NCBI RefSeq assembly: GCF_003402415.2 | Contig: NZ_AP036014.1 | Coordinates: forward strand, 3,162,001-3,226,000 | Source of the DNA: Cupidesulfovibrio sp000226255 | Lineage (GTDB): Bacteria > Desulfobacterota > Desulfovibrionia > Desulfovibrionales > Desulfovibrionaceae | Length of the DNA stretch: 64,000 bases | Direction: 5' to 3' | Part shown: positions 24,397-33,576 of the stretch, piece after piece | How positions within the stretch are numbered: position 1 is the stretch's first letter | Layout of the letters: each line of letters opens with the position of its first letter | Position numbers and translations under genes: made by a program | Notes under the pieces: generated by a model | What the model was told of the DNA's origin: nothing | The model's input: the letters and a program-made list of their open reading frames with translations, nothing else | Database searches by the model: none

Positions 24397-25527
24397 CTAA
24401 ACCTGCTCACCCAGCAATTCCAGCATCTTCTGACTGAGCGATTGCAGGTCCGGCTTGGCGAACTGGGCGTCCGCGCCCACGGATTCGCCCTTGTGGCCCA
24501 GCCGCTCCGACACCAGCGACGAGAACAGCGCCACCGGCAGCGCGCGCAGGGCCGGATCCTCCTTGATGCGGCGGCACAGGGTCAGGCCGTCCATGCGGGG
24601 CATCTCGATGTCCGAGATTACCGCCTGCACCAGATCGGACAGGGGTGCGCCCTTGGCGTCGGCCTCGCGCCGCAGCCCGTCCAGCATCTCCCACGCCTCC
24701 TGCCCGTCGTTGGCCTGCAGCAACTCGAACCGCCCGCCAGCCTCCATCAGGCTGCGCACCAGACGGCGCACGCTGCCGGAATCGTCGGCATGCAGGATGC
24801 GATAGCGGCGCGGGGGCTGACTGGCCACGCCATCCGGGGCGGCGTCCGGCGCTTGCTGCCCACCGGCGGGCGACGCCGCAAACGGCCGCTCCATGCGGAT
24901 GGACAGTTCCGGATGCATCTCGGCCACGATGCTTTCCATGTCCAGCAGAAAAACCACCCGCTCGTCCAACCGCACCATGCCGGTAATGGAGTTGCGGCTG
25001 GCCTCCTGCAGGAACCGGCCGGGGGCCTCCACGGAGGTCCAGCTGATGCGGTGGATGCGGTTCACCCCGGAGACGAGAAACCCGGTGATGACGGTGTTGA
25101 ACTCCGTGACGATAATCTTGGGCTCGCCGTGCGGGTCGCGCTCGATGCCCAGATACGTCGCCAGGTCCACCAGCGGGATGACCCGGCCGTCGCGGTGCGG
25201 AAAGGCCCCCATCACCGCCGGGTGGGGCATCTGGGGCAACGCGGTGACCGGCTGCATGCGGATGATTTCCAGCACCTTGGCCACGTTGACGCCGTACCGC
25301 CGCCGCAGCGAGCCGCAGGGCGGCGCACCGGCAATGCCGAAGGCCGCCACCCCCCCGGGCGCGCCACCCCCGCACGCCCCGGTGTCGATGTCACCGTCCT
25401 TTGCGACGTCCGGCTGGGCATCCGCCCCACCCCTGGCCGTTCCGCCGGGCGCGGCCTCATCCACGAAGAACTCGACGATTTCGAGTTCGTTGGTGCCGGA
25501 CTCCAGAAGAATGCCGGTCTGCCCCAT
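24397..25527 (-). CDS. cheV: CheV-type chemotaxis coupling protein (CheW-receiver fusion)
   Basis: 376 residues. A CheW domain (ELEIVEFFVDE, then YGVNVAKVLEIIRMQPV, VIPLVDLATYLG, ITGFLVSGVNRIHRISW) is followed by a receiver domain (YRILHADDSGSVRRLV, phospho-acceptor in ISDIEMPRMDG, lysine in FAKP). Unusually, about 50 Gly/Ala-rich residues with three cysteines are inserted between the first and second CheW strands. The ATG at 25527 has GGAGG five bases upstream. It couples receptors to CheA with adaptation by phosphorylation. It stands alone. Confidence 0.9.
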   Translation of the reverse strand: MGQTGILLESGTNELEIVEFFVDEAAPGGTARGGADAQPDVAKDGDIDTGACGGGAPGGVAAFGIAGAPPCGSLRRRYGVNVAKVLEIIRMQPVTALPQMPHPAVMGAFPHRDGRVIPLVDLATYLGIERDPHGEPKIIVTEFNTVITGFLVSGVNRIHRISWTSVEAPGRFLQEASRNSITGMVRLDERVVFLLDMESIVAEMHPELSIRMERPFAASPAGGQQAPDAAPDGVASQPPRRYRILHADDSGSVRRLVRSLMEAGGRFELLQANDGQEAWEMLDGLRREADAKGAPLSDLVQAVISDIEMPRMDGLTLCRRIKEDPALRALPVALFSSLVSERLGHKGESVGADAQFAKPDLQSLSQKMLELLGEQV

Positions 25528-26113
25528 TGATCCCTCCCGGCCGGACGTCGGCGTTGCCGCCGCCCCTGTGACCCAGATAGAGATGCCGCGCTTGCCGTCC
25601 CGGCCGCATTCCGGCCACGTCAGGCATGCTACTTCGCTACCGTCCACGGATAATGTCGCCCGTGTGTCGGCGCGGCGGCGAACGCGTTCACCCCGCACTG
25701 CGCCTGGCACACAGCGGAATATAGCGCCTTTCCCGACAAAGGGCCACCCGGCCCCATTGCGCCCCATTGCGCTCGATTGCGCCCTATTGCGCACGGTCGC
25801 GGGCTCCGGGAACCACCGAAATGGCCACACGCCGCAACGGACAGGGATTCCTGCGCATTATGCAGTCCCACGACGAGCACAAGCAAACCGGCCGCGCACG
25901 GAGGCAGGCTGCAAGCGCAGCGGGCCCCGACGGGGCGATGGGAGGGGACGGAAGCGGATGGGAACGAATGGGAACGGGCGGGGGTGGTTTTTCCTTGCGC
26001 GCGGCCGCCGCCGGGCCTACAACCCCCGCAGCATCCTCACCTGACCGCTGGCCCTCGCCATCCGCCGCGACCCTGCCGCGTCGGCGCAACCCGCAGCGCA
26101 TCCCCAGCCAAAC
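25528..26113. other. Divergent intergenic region without genes
   Basis: 586 bases between cheV (-) and the Gate permease (+). It contains an imperfect tandem of ATTGCGCCCC-like units (about 25756-25797) and GATGGGA/GAATGGGAACG-rich sequence, but no credible gene, promoter or hairpin that I can support. Confidence 0.5.
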
Positions 26114-27376
26114 ATGACTACCCCGCCCTCCCGCCATCGCGATGCCTCCACCCCGCACCTGCCGCCCGCCGCGCAGGGCGTTCCCTCGTCATCCGCGACC
26201 TTGCAGGAGCATGGGCCGGTTCGCGGGCCGGGCGGACGGAGCCGACGGGAAAGGGGCGGACGCCGGGTTTCGCGCATGGGGCTGGCGTTGCCGCTGCTGG
26301 CCTGCGCCGTGGCCCTGGGGGCCATACTGGCCCGCGACCCCGGCCTGCTGGCCTGGCACGCGGCATGGCCGGGGCTGGTGCGCCCCCTGCTGCACATGCT
26401 GGTGACCATGGGCCTGGGGCTGGCCATGGGCCTGGCCGTGGAAGCCTTCGGGTGGACGCCGCTGCTGGCGCGGCTGGCCCGCCCGGTAACCCGCTGGGGC
26501 CGCCTGCCCGACGACAGCGGCGCGGCCTTCGCCACGGCCTTCCTGTCCGCCGCCGCGTCCAACGCGCTGCTCATGGAGGCCCACGCGGCCGGGCGGCTTT
26601 CCGCAGGCCAGTTGCGCCTGTCGTACCTGCTCAATTCCGGCCTGCCGGTGTTCCTGCTGCACCTGCCCACCACCTTCTTCGTGGTGGGGCCGCTGGCGCG
26701 CACGGCGGGCATCATCTACCTGACGCTGAACGGCGTGGCGGCCCTGCTGCGCACGGCGCTGGTGCTGCTGCTCACCAGGCGCACGAACGGGGGCACGGGG
26801 GGCGCGGACGGGGGCATGCCGTCCGGCGATACCCGCGCCACATCCCCCGGCCCGGCCGCACCCGCCTCCCTGGCGGAACGCCTGCGGGCGGCGCTGGCGC
26901 TTGTCGGCACACGATTCCGCAAGCGCATCGGCAGGTTGGCGCTGTTCACCGCGCCCACCTACCTTGCCATGTATGCCCTGCATCAGGCCGGAGTGTTCGA
27001 TGACCTGCGCGACCTTGCGATAGGGGCGATAGGGGCGGCAGGGGCGACAGGGGCGACAGGGGGCCTTGGCCTGGGCATCCTGCCGGTGCAGGCCGCCGGG
27101 GTGGTGGTGTTTTCCGCCGCCGCCGAATTCTCGGCCGGGGTCGCCGCAGCGGCGGCCCTGCTGGACGCGGGTTCGCTGGACACGGCCCAGACCGCCCTGG
27201 CCCTGGTGCTGGGCACCATCATCGCCACGCCCATCCGGGCATTGCGCCATCAATTGCCCTCGCACACCGGCATCTTCACTCCCCGGCTGGGGCTGGCGCT
27301 GCTGGTGCAGAGCCAGGTGTTCCGCGTGGCCAGCCTGGCCGTCGTGACCGCCGCATGGTGGTGGGCCGCGCACTAG
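26114..27376 (+). CDS. Nucleoside-recognition (Gate) domain membrane protein
   Basis: 420 residues. After a hydrophilic N-terminal part of about 55 residues there are roughly eight hydrophobic segments; the SNALLMEAHAAGRLS and LLNSGLPVFLLHLPTTFFVVGPL segments and a second ILPVQAAGVVVFSAAAEFSAG half resemble Gate-domain permeases, which are of the SpoIIIAF/YjiH group. The role is unknown. No good ribosome site is at 26114, and ATG 26276 (MGLALPLL, immediately before the first helix) is an alternative start. A 9-bp tandem repeat in the gene encodes an AIG/ATG triplet series. Confidence 0.72.
   Translation: MTTPPSRHRDASTPHLPPAAQGVPSSSATLQEHGPVRGPGGRSRRERGGRRVSRMGLALPLLACAVALGAILARDPGLLAWHAAWPGLVRPLLHMLVTMGLGLAMGLAVEAFGWTPLLARLARPVTRWGRLPDDSGAAFATAFLSAAASNALLMEAHAAGRLSAGQLRLSYLLNSGLPVFLLHLPTTFFVVGPLARTAGIIYLTLNGVAALLRTALVLLLTRRTNGGTGGADGGMPSGDTRATSPGPAAPASLAERLRAALALVGTRFRKRIGRLALFTAPTYLAMYALHQAGVFDDLRDLAIGAIGAAGATGATGGLGLGILPVQAAGVVVFSAAAEFSAGVAAAAALLDAGSLDTAQTALALVLGTIIATPIRALRHQLPSHTGIFTPRLGLALLVQSQVFRVASLAVVTAAWWWAAH
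27014..27062. repeat. 9-bp tandem repeat in Gate permease gene
   Basis: Five imperfect copies of GCGATAGGG/GCGACAGGG within the coding sequence, keeping frame. Confidence 0.85.
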
Positions 27377-27408
27377 CGCGGCAACGGGCCATCCCCCCCA
27401 CGCCCCCC

Positions 27409-27461
27409 AAAAAAAGGGAACGCGAACGGGGCGGACACGGCAACCGCCGCATCCGCCCCGT
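27409..27461 (-). terminator. Terminator of tatA, possibly bidirectional
   Basis: ACGGGGCGGA (27426-27435) pairs with TCCGCCCCGT (27452-27461). On the minus strand a run of seven T follows at 27409-27415, ten bases after the stem. Confidence 0.5.
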
Positions 27462-27516
27462 CCGAAATCCCGCATGGGCCGGGTGGCCCCTCCGGCCCGG
27501 CGGCCGGAATGCCCAC

Positions 27517-27690
27517 CTACTTGGTGGAGTCCTTGGTCACTTCGTCCGGCTCGTTCATGGCCCCGCGCAGTTCACGCACGGCCTTGCCCAACGTTCTGCC
27601 CAACTGGGGCAGCTTGTCCGGCCCGAACACGAACAGCGCCACGATGCCGACCACCAGCAGATGCATCGGCTGGAACAATTCTCCGATCAT
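27517..27690 (-). CDS. tatA: Sec-independent translocase TatA/TatE subunit
   Basis: A 57-residue protein. An N-terminal membrane helix (MHLLVVGIVALFVFGPDKLPQLG) ends with the FGPDKLP hinge, followed by an amphipathic helix (GRTLGKAVRELRGAM) and a short charged tail. It forms the pore of the twin-arginine export system with TatB/TatC, which are not in this window. The start at 27690 (MIGELFQP) is taken because it begins the helix; a weak ribosome site precedes it. Confidence 0.9.
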   Translation of the reverse strand: MIGELFQPMHLLVVGIVALFVFGPDKLPQLGRTLGKAVRELRGAMNEPDEVTKDSTK

Positions 27691-28017
27691 GTTTTCCACC
27701 CGTTCCGGCGCATGGTGCGCGCAAGAGTTCCGCCCGCCGCGCGCGGTGCATGCCGGAACACGCTTCCGACACCGCACGCGCATGCGGCCTCATACGCCCA
27801 ACCGGCAATCTGCGCCAACTTGTGCAATCTTTCCAAGCATTGTGCGGGCAACCTGCACAAACTGCCGCAGACCCTGCATGACCTTGACCATGCACCACAA
27901 CAAATTGTGTACTGAAAACGCGAAGAAAGACGCCCCGCCGCAAGGTTCACCGCCGCGCCCTACGGACACCCCCCGCCGCCGGTCGCCCAACGGGGAAGGG
28001 ACCATTGGGCCGCAGCC
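27691..28017. other. Region upstream of tatA with a TTGTGC dyad
   Basis: 327 bases without a gene. TTGTGC at 27840-27845 and GCACAA at 27855-27860 form a dyad with a nine-base spacer, and another TTGTGC is at 27820-27825. This could be an operator of a CRP/FNR-type or other dimeric regulator for tatA. Confidence 0.4.
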
Positions 28018-30831
28018 CTAGCCGTCCACGGCCTGCTCCGCGGGCAAGCGAACCGTGAACCGCGCCCCCTCGCCGGGCACCTCGTCGCAGGTGATGCTGC
28101 CGCCGTGGGTGCGCGTCACGATGAAATAGCTCACCGCAAGGCCAAGCCCCGTGCCCACTCCCGGCGGCTTGGTAGTGAAGAACGGCTCGAACACCCGGCG
28201 GCGCACCTCTGGCTCCATGCCCGGCCCGTTGTCCTCCACCACGATGACCACCTCGTCCCCTTCGCGCCGGGTGGCCACCCGCAGGGCGGGAGCCTGTCCT
28301 TCTGGGTAGCGCTTTTCCGCCATGGCGTGGGCCGCGTTCTTGAACAGGTTCAGCAGCACCTGCTCGATTTCGGTGGGCACGCAGGTCAGGGAGTCTTCGG
28401 CTTCGGCATATTCGCGCAGCACGGGCAGTTTGCGGAAATCGTACTGGCGGCGCAGATCGTAGTCGCTGCCCGCCAGCGCCAGCGCCCGCTCCACCAGCGC
28501 GTGCGCCCGCGCCGTGGTGCGCCGTCCCTGCCCGGGCCGCGTGAACTCGAGCATGGTGGAGATGATGTCCGCCGCGCGTGCTCCCGCATCGCGGATGCCT
28601 TCCAGCATTTCGGAGATGCGCCGGGACTGCATGTAGGCGCGCATGGCCTGCAGCGATACCCCGGCGTCGCGCGCGGCCTGCTGGTTGGCGGGCATGTCCG
28701 GGTCCAGGCGGCGCATGATGTTCTGCACCCCTTGCAGCACCGCGCCCAGGGGATTGTTCAGCTCGTGCGCCATGCCGCCCGCAAGGCCGCCCACCGACAG
28801 CATCTTTTCGGTCTGCACCAGCATGTCCGCCATACGGGTGCGCTCGGTGACGTCGTCCACCCGCACGACCACGGCCCCTGCTCCGGCCCCTGCTCCGGCC
28901 CCTGCTCCGGCCCCTGACCCGTTCTCTGGCCCGTCCGCCGCATCGTCCCCGCCGGGCCTGGCCAGGGGGAAGAGCATCACGTCCAGATGGCGCAACCGAC
29001 CGCCCACCACGCGGGGCAAGCTTTCGAACCGGGCCGCCTGCCGCAGGGCCACGGCCGCGTGCACTTCCGGCGCGCCGCCCACCAACCGGGAGAGCACCTC
29101 TGCGGCAAGCCTCCCGCGCGCTTCGTCGCGGGGGAGGCCGGACGCATCCTCGGCCGCGCGGTTCCAGTGGATGATGCGCCCATCCGGCCCCACGCCGACA
29201 AGCGCCGAGGGCATGGACTCCATGACCGCGTCCAGGAAATCACGCGCAACGGCCAGTTCCCGCAACGCCTCGTGCAGGGGCGTGACGTCCAGGATCACCC
29301 CGTCCAGAAATTCCACGCCCGCCTCGTCGCGCACCCGCCGCCCTTCCTCCAGCACGGTGCGCAACGTGCCATCCACGTGCAGCACGCGATATTCCAGCGA
29401 AAAATGCCCGTCCGGATCATCCGTCACCGACTCCACCCTGATCCGCGCGCGGTCGTCCGGATGGATGATCTGCTCAAGGTCCATGCGGCCTTCACAGAAC
29501 GCCGCCGCCGGGTGCCCGGTCAACTGCTCCACCTGGTCGGAAACGAACAGTGCCCGCCACGGTGCTTCGGCCTCGCAGCGGTAGACCACGCCCGGCAGGT
29601 TGGCCACCAGGCTGCGGAAGCGCTGCTCGCTGGCGCGCAGGGCCAGTTCGGCGCGGCGCAGGTCGTTGAGGTCCACGTCGATGCAGTACATCTCTGGTTC
29701 GCCGCCCGCCCCCGGCAGCGAGACGTGCGACGAGAACACCGCCACCGGGCTGCCGTCCTTGTGACGCAGCCGCAGTTCGCCCGCCTGGGGCGGCACGCCG
29801 GTCTCCACCCAGCGGGCCACGTCGCGCCGCACCTCGTCGGCCATGGCCTCGGGAATGAGCAGTTCCTCCAGCCGCCTGCCCACGGCTTCTTCACGGGTGA
29901 ATCCGTACAGCCGCTCGCTGGCGGCGTTCCAGAAGAACACCCGCCGGTCGCGGTCGAAACCCTGCACCGGCAGGTTCAGGGCGTCCTCGACAAGCGAACG
30001 GAAGCGGCCCTCGCTGGTGCGCAGGGCCTGTTCGGCGGCGCGCTGCTCGGTGATGTCGATGTTGATGCCGAGGATGCCGAGAAAGCCCTCGCCCGACTCG
30101 TCGCGGATGGGGGCCACCACGCTGGAGAAAACCCGGCGCGAGCCATCGGGCAGTTGCGCCTCGTGCTCGTGGCGCACCGTCTCGCCCGCCATGGCCCGCC
30201 CGTTGATGCCCGCCCACCCGGCGCGGGTCGCCTCCGGCACGGCCAGTTCAGGGTCGGACGCGGCGGTCAGGTCGCCCCACATGCCCACCGAAATGTCGCT
30301 CTGCATGACCACGCGGCCGCTGGCGTCGCGCGCCCACAGGTCGCAGGGAATGTTGCGGATCATGGCCCGCTGCAACGCCGAAGAGCGCCGCAGTTCATCC
30401 TCCATGACCCGGCAGCGGGTGGCGTCGGTGAACACCACCGCGAACCGCCCCGGCCCGGCGCGCCAGACGCGCACATCCCAGTGCCTGCCCATCAACGCGT
30501 CGCGGTGCTCGAAGCTGGCGGGCTCGCCGGTGCGCACCACGCGGCCGTAGATGTCCACCCATGTGCGCCCGATGCCGGGCAGCACCTCGAGCAGCGTGCG
30601 ACCCACCACCTGGTCCCGGGAAAGGCCGGTCATGCGCTCGAAGGCGGGGTTGACGTCCAGAAACCGATAGTCACGGGGTGCGCCGTGCTCGTCCCACAGC
30701 ATCTCGTGCAAGGCATAGCCGCTCGGCAGGTGTTCGAGCAGCAGGCGATGGTGCACGGCTGCGTCGTCGTGCTCCGCGCCGGGGCTGGCCTTGGCGGTTT
30801 CGTGTTCGTGGTGCCGGTCGTCGGCTGCCAT
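28018..30831 (-). CDS. Five-PAS sensor histidine kinase
   Basis: 937 residues, no membrane segment. Successive PAS domains begin about residues 30, 145, 275, 395 and 525 (DVNPAFERMTGLS, SDISVGMWG, FFWNAASERLYGFT, LFVSDQVEQLTGHP, IIHWNRAAEDASGLP). The dimerisation domain has GGMAHELNNPLG (phospho-accepting His about 688) and the ATPase domain has NLFKNAAHAM, EDNGPGM and GTGLGLAVS. An alternating Gly-Ala run (nine repeats) sits in the fifth PAS region, encoded by a 12-bp tandem repeat. The start at 30831 has AGGGGGA. No response regulator is adjacent; the partner is unknown. Confidence 0.9.
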   Translation of the reverse strand: MAADDRHHEHETAKASPGAEHDDAAVHHRLLLEHLPSGYALHEMLWDEHGAPRDYRFLDVNPAFERMTGLSRDQVVGRTLLEVLPGIGRTWVDIYGRVVRTGEPASFEHRDALMGRHWDVRVWRAGPGRFAVVFTDATRCRVMEDELRRSSALQRAMIRNIPCDLWARDASGRVVMQSDISVGMWGDLTAASDPELAVPEATRAGWAGINGRAMAGETVRHEHEAQLPDGSRRVFSSVVAPIRDESGEGFLGILGINIDITEQRAAEQALRTSEGRFRSLVEDALNLPVQGFDRDRRVFFWNAASERLYGFTREEAVGRRLEELLIPEAMADEVRRDVARWVETGVPPQAGELRLRHKDGSPVAVFSSHVSLPGAGGEPEMYCIDVDLNDLRRAELALRASEQRFRSLVANLPGVVYRCEAEAPWRALFVSDQVEQLTGHPAAAFCEGRMDLEQIIHPDDRARIRVESVTDDPDGHFSLEYRVLHVDGTLRTVLEEGRRVRDEAGVEFLDGVILDVTPLHEALRELAVARDFLDAVMESMPSALVGVGPDGRIIHWNRAAEDASGLPRDEARGRLAAEVLSRLVGGAPEVHAAVALRQAARFESLPRVVGGRLRHLDVMLFPLARPGGDDAADGPENGSGAGAGAGAGAGAGAVVVRVDDVTERTRMADMLVQTEKMLSVGGLAGGMAHELNNPLGAVLQGVQNIMRRLDPDMPANQQAARDAGVSLQAMRAYMQSRRISEMLEGIRDAGARAADIISTMLEFTRPGQGRRTTARAHALVERALALAGSDYDLRRQYDFRKLPVLREYAEAEDSLTCVPTEIEQVLLNLFKNAAHAMAEKRYPEGQAPALRVATRREGDEVVIVVEDNGPGMEPEVRRRVFEPFFTTKPPGVGTGLGLAVSYFIVTRTHGGSITCDEVPGEGARFTVRLPAEQAVDG
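28872..28915. repeat. 12-bp tandem repeat in histidine kinase gene
   Basis: About 3.7 copies of CGGCCCCTGCTC encode a Gly-Ala run. Confidence 0.9.
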
Positions 30832-31089
30832 GCGTGTCGTCCCCCTGCGGCCGCGCCGCGCCTTACGCCGCGGGTGCCCGCCCACTCTTGATCAGCCCCC
30901 ACCCTGGGCAATGACTCCCACGCCTCCCGGCCATGCGCCGGGGGGGCGTTCCTTGCGGCCATCCCGGCCCCATGCCGGTTCGGGCGTGCGGCCGCCGTGC
31001 CCGGCGTCCGCTCCGCGAGAGCTTACACCAGAGCGCGGCCCCGCGCGACAGGAAGTTGCCGTGGCGCTTGCAACGCCGACCGCCCCACC

Positions 31090-31821
31090 CTAGCGTTTGC
31101 CGGGCAGGAACGTGGCGCGCAGGAACCGAGCGTCGAGAAAGGCCAACGGGTTGGCCGCCACCCTGTCGGGCAGCAGATGGTACCAGCGATAGCCCAGTTC
31201 GCGATAGTAGGCGCGGGCCATCTCGGCGCAGCCCGCCTCGCGCGCGGCCTGCATGGCCGCGTCGCGCTGGCAGCGCGAGGCGGCCAGGGGGCGCAGCAAC
31301 CGGGGGGTGAACCCCCAACGGCGCAGCATGCGGCGCACCCTCAAATATTCGCGGTAGCGGCTCAATCCGTCGGCCCCGCACAACAGGGCCAGGCCGAACC
31401 AGCCGGACGCGGGCATGCACAACAGCACCCCGGCGGACAGGGCTTCTTCCGCCAACGCCTCCAGCGCCGCGCGTACCCATCCCACACCGATGAGCGCCGA
31501 AACGCCGCCCGTGGCGTGCGGCAGCGGCGCGGCCCGCAGGTAGCGCATGGGTGCGGCCAGCCCCCGCCGCAGCAGGGCGGAGAGGGTGCACGTTTGCTGC
31601 ATTTCGGACGAAACAGAACGGACAGGCCGCGCCGGAGAAGCTGGCCAGACCGGGCGGACCGGGCGGACAGGACGGACAGGACGGACAGGCCGGACGGGGA
31701 GCCCGCATCCCGGACATGCAGCGCACGTGACGGCCCGGTCCCGCGCATCGGGGCACGGGGCATGGCCGGCTCGTGAGCCGGGTCCGGCGGTGGGGCGGGG
31801 CGGGGGCTTGGCGTTCGGCAT
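31090..31821 (-). CDS. Hypothetical protein with repeat-rich N-terminus
   Basis: 243 residues from the ATG at 31821. The first 75 residues are low-complexity with Pro and a repeated RPV tripeptide (9-bp DNA repeat), preceded by CAACPGCG. The rest looks like a folded domain with hydrophobic stretches (GVSALIGVGW, AGVLLCMPASGWFGLALL) and a conserved-looking ending LLPDRVAANPLAFLDARFLRATFLPGKR-like (split here). I do not recognise the family. The start is uncertain: no ribosome site precedes 31821, a TTG at 31914 or the ATG at about 31608 are alternatives. Confidence 0.55.
   Translation of the reverse strand: MPNAKPPPRPTAGPGSRAGHAPCPDARDRAVTCAACPGCGLPVRPVRPVRPVRPVRPVWPASPARPVRSVSSEMQQTCTLSALLRRGLAAPMRYLRAAPLPHATGGVSALIGVGWVRAALEALAEEALSAGVLLCMPASGWFGLALLCGADGLSRYREYLRVRRMLRRWGFTPRLLRPLAASRCQRDAAMQAAREAGCAEMARAYYRELGYRWYHLLPDRVAANPLAFLDARFLRATFLPGKR
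31647..31700. repeat. 9-bp tandem repeat in hypothetical gene
   Basis: Imperfect copies of GGACAGGAC/GGACCGGGC over six units, in frame, encoding RPV repeats on the minus strand. Confidence 0.85.
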
Positions 31822-32113
31822 AAGCTGACGAATGCGGGGGGCGCGGGTTCTGGTGGTCGCGAATCCTGCCTTTCTGGCTAACCGCTCCTCGCCGCAAGGG
31901 CAACCCCCCGGCAAACAGAACCGTTAAATAGTGTTAACCGCGCGTAAATATGCCTGCCGCCCCCTTTCCGCGGCACGCTCCTCTGCTATGCTTTGGGCAA
32001 AGTGCCGCGCGGCGAAGGCGCTGGCGCGATGCGGCCTGTCCGCGCACCAGCCGGGTCATGCCGGTGGGGCGGGCCGCGCGCCAGCGGACAGTGCCGCCGG
32101 ACCGGAGGCCCCC

Positions 32114-33517
32114 ATGGCAGACAACGTCGTTCACATTCCCGCCCAGCGCCGGGCCAAGGTCATGGTGGTGGTGGGCACGCGCGCCCAGGCCATCGCCTGC
32201 GCGCCGGTGGTGCGCGCCCTGCACGAGGGGGCCGCGCGCTTCCATACCATCGTGGTCAGCGCGGGCCTGCACCGCGACCACTTCGTGCGCACCCTGCACG
32301 ACCTTGGCATGGAGTGCGACATCGACCTCAGCCTGCCCGGCGACATCGACGAAGGGCAGTTCCACCTGCTGGCGGGCAACGCGGTGCTGCGTTTCGGGCT
32401 GGTGGTCTCGCGCCTGCGGCCGGACATCGTGCTGGTGCAGGGGGCCTCCACCCTGGCGCTGTCCGTGGCGCTCACCGCCTTTCACGACAACATCCCGGTG
32501 GCCCACATCGACGCAGGCCCGCATGGCGACCTGCCCGGCACCCCGTCGCCCGAGGAAGGCAACCGCCGCTGCATCGCGGCCGTGGCCTCGCTGCACTTCG
32601 CCGCCACGGCGGAGGCGCGCGCGGCCCTGCTGCACGACGGCGTGGACGGCGCGCGCATCGCCGTCACCGGGGCCACCGTGGTGGAAAGCCTGCGCCGCTT
32701 CGCGGAAGGCGGGCAGGAGAAAGGCGCGGCCCCCGACAACGCATCCGCCGGGCCGGACGACAATGATGACGGGCAGTTCGCGGCCCGCACCCCGCAAGCG
32801 TCAGCGCCAAGGGCGCCGGACATCCGCCCGGTGTCCCTACGGAAGGCGCGGGGCGCGGCGGACTCCACGACAACGGACGCCGCCGCCACCCAAAACGCCG
32901 CCCCGCCGCCCCACCCCGGCCACGGACCGGACCGGACCATTGCCGGAGGGCGCTTTCCCGAGGGGCGCACCGTGCTCGTCAGCCTGACGGGCATGCAGGC
33001 GCACCCCGCGGCCCTCAAGGACATCTGCGCGGCCGTGCGCGAACTGGCCCTGTCGCATCGCGACACGGGCTTCCTGGTGCCGCTGGGCAGTCACCGCCCC
33101 CTGCGCGACGCGGCCATCCCCCTGCTGGGCGCGGTGCCCAACGTGCACCTGATGCCGGTGCCGCCGCTGCCGGAATTCGTGGGCTGCCTGCGCGCCGCCT
33201 GTCTGGTGCTGACCGACGCCGCCGACGTGCTGGAACAGGCCGCCGCGCTGGGCGTGCCGGTGCTGGCCCTGCGCGCCACGCCGCACCTGCCGGAGGCAGT
33301 GCACGCCGGGCGCGCGAAGCTGGTGGGAACGGAAAAGGCCGCCATTCTGCGCGAAACGGCGGCCCTGCTGGATGACGCCGCGCGCCACGCGGCCATGGCG
33401 GCGGCCTGCGCCGCCCCCGGCGACGGGCACGCCTCGGAGCGCATCACCCTTGCGCTGGACCGGTTCATGACCGGCCTTGTCCCGCTGCTGCCCCCGCACG
33501 CCGAATTCCGGGCCTAG
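32114..33517 (+). CDS. Divergent UDP-N-acetylglucosamine 2-epimerase-like protein
   Basis: 467 residues, about 90 longer than WecB. The GT-B fold is recognisable by VMVVVGTRAQAIACAPVVRAL, VLVQGASTLALSVAL, VAHIDAGPHGDLPGTPSPEEGNRR and VTGATVVESL. Compared with true epimerases, the acid in the GD-type motif (QGDT) is missing, HVEAG is HIDAG, and LRT is altered. Between the two halves, about residues 197-283, is a disordered insertion rich in Ala, Pro, Asp and Thr. The ATG at 32114 has GGAGG five bases upstream. It may be a sugar-binding or catalytically altered relative. Its divergent neighbour is the hypothetical gene at 31090. Confidence 0.75.
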   Translation: MADNVVHIPAQRRAKVMVVVGTRAQAIACAPVVRALHEGAARFHTIVVSAGLHRDHFVRTLHDLGMECDIDLSLPGDIDEGQFHLLAGNAVLRFGLVVSRLRPDIVLVQGASTLALSVALTAFHDNIPVAHIDAGPHGDLPGTPSPEEGNRRCIAAVASLHFAATAEARAALLHDGVDGARIAVTGATVVESLRRFAEGGQEKGAAPDNASAGPDDNDDGQFAARTPQASAPRAPDIRPVSLRKARGAADSTTTDAAATQNAAPPPHPGHGPDRTIAGGRFPEGRTVLVSLTGMQAHPAALKDICAAVRELALSHRDTGFLVPLGSHRPLRDAAIPLLGAVPNVHLMPVPPLPEFVGCLRAACLVLTDAADVLEQAAALGVPVLALRATPHLPEAVHAGRAKLVGTEKAAILRETAALLDDAARHAAMAAACAAPGDGHASERITLALDRFMTGLVPLLPPHAEFRA

Positions 33518-33576
33518 GCGGCAACAGCGCGCCGGGCAAGCAGCGCGGGCGCAGTCGCGGGGCGACCCGCGCGCGG

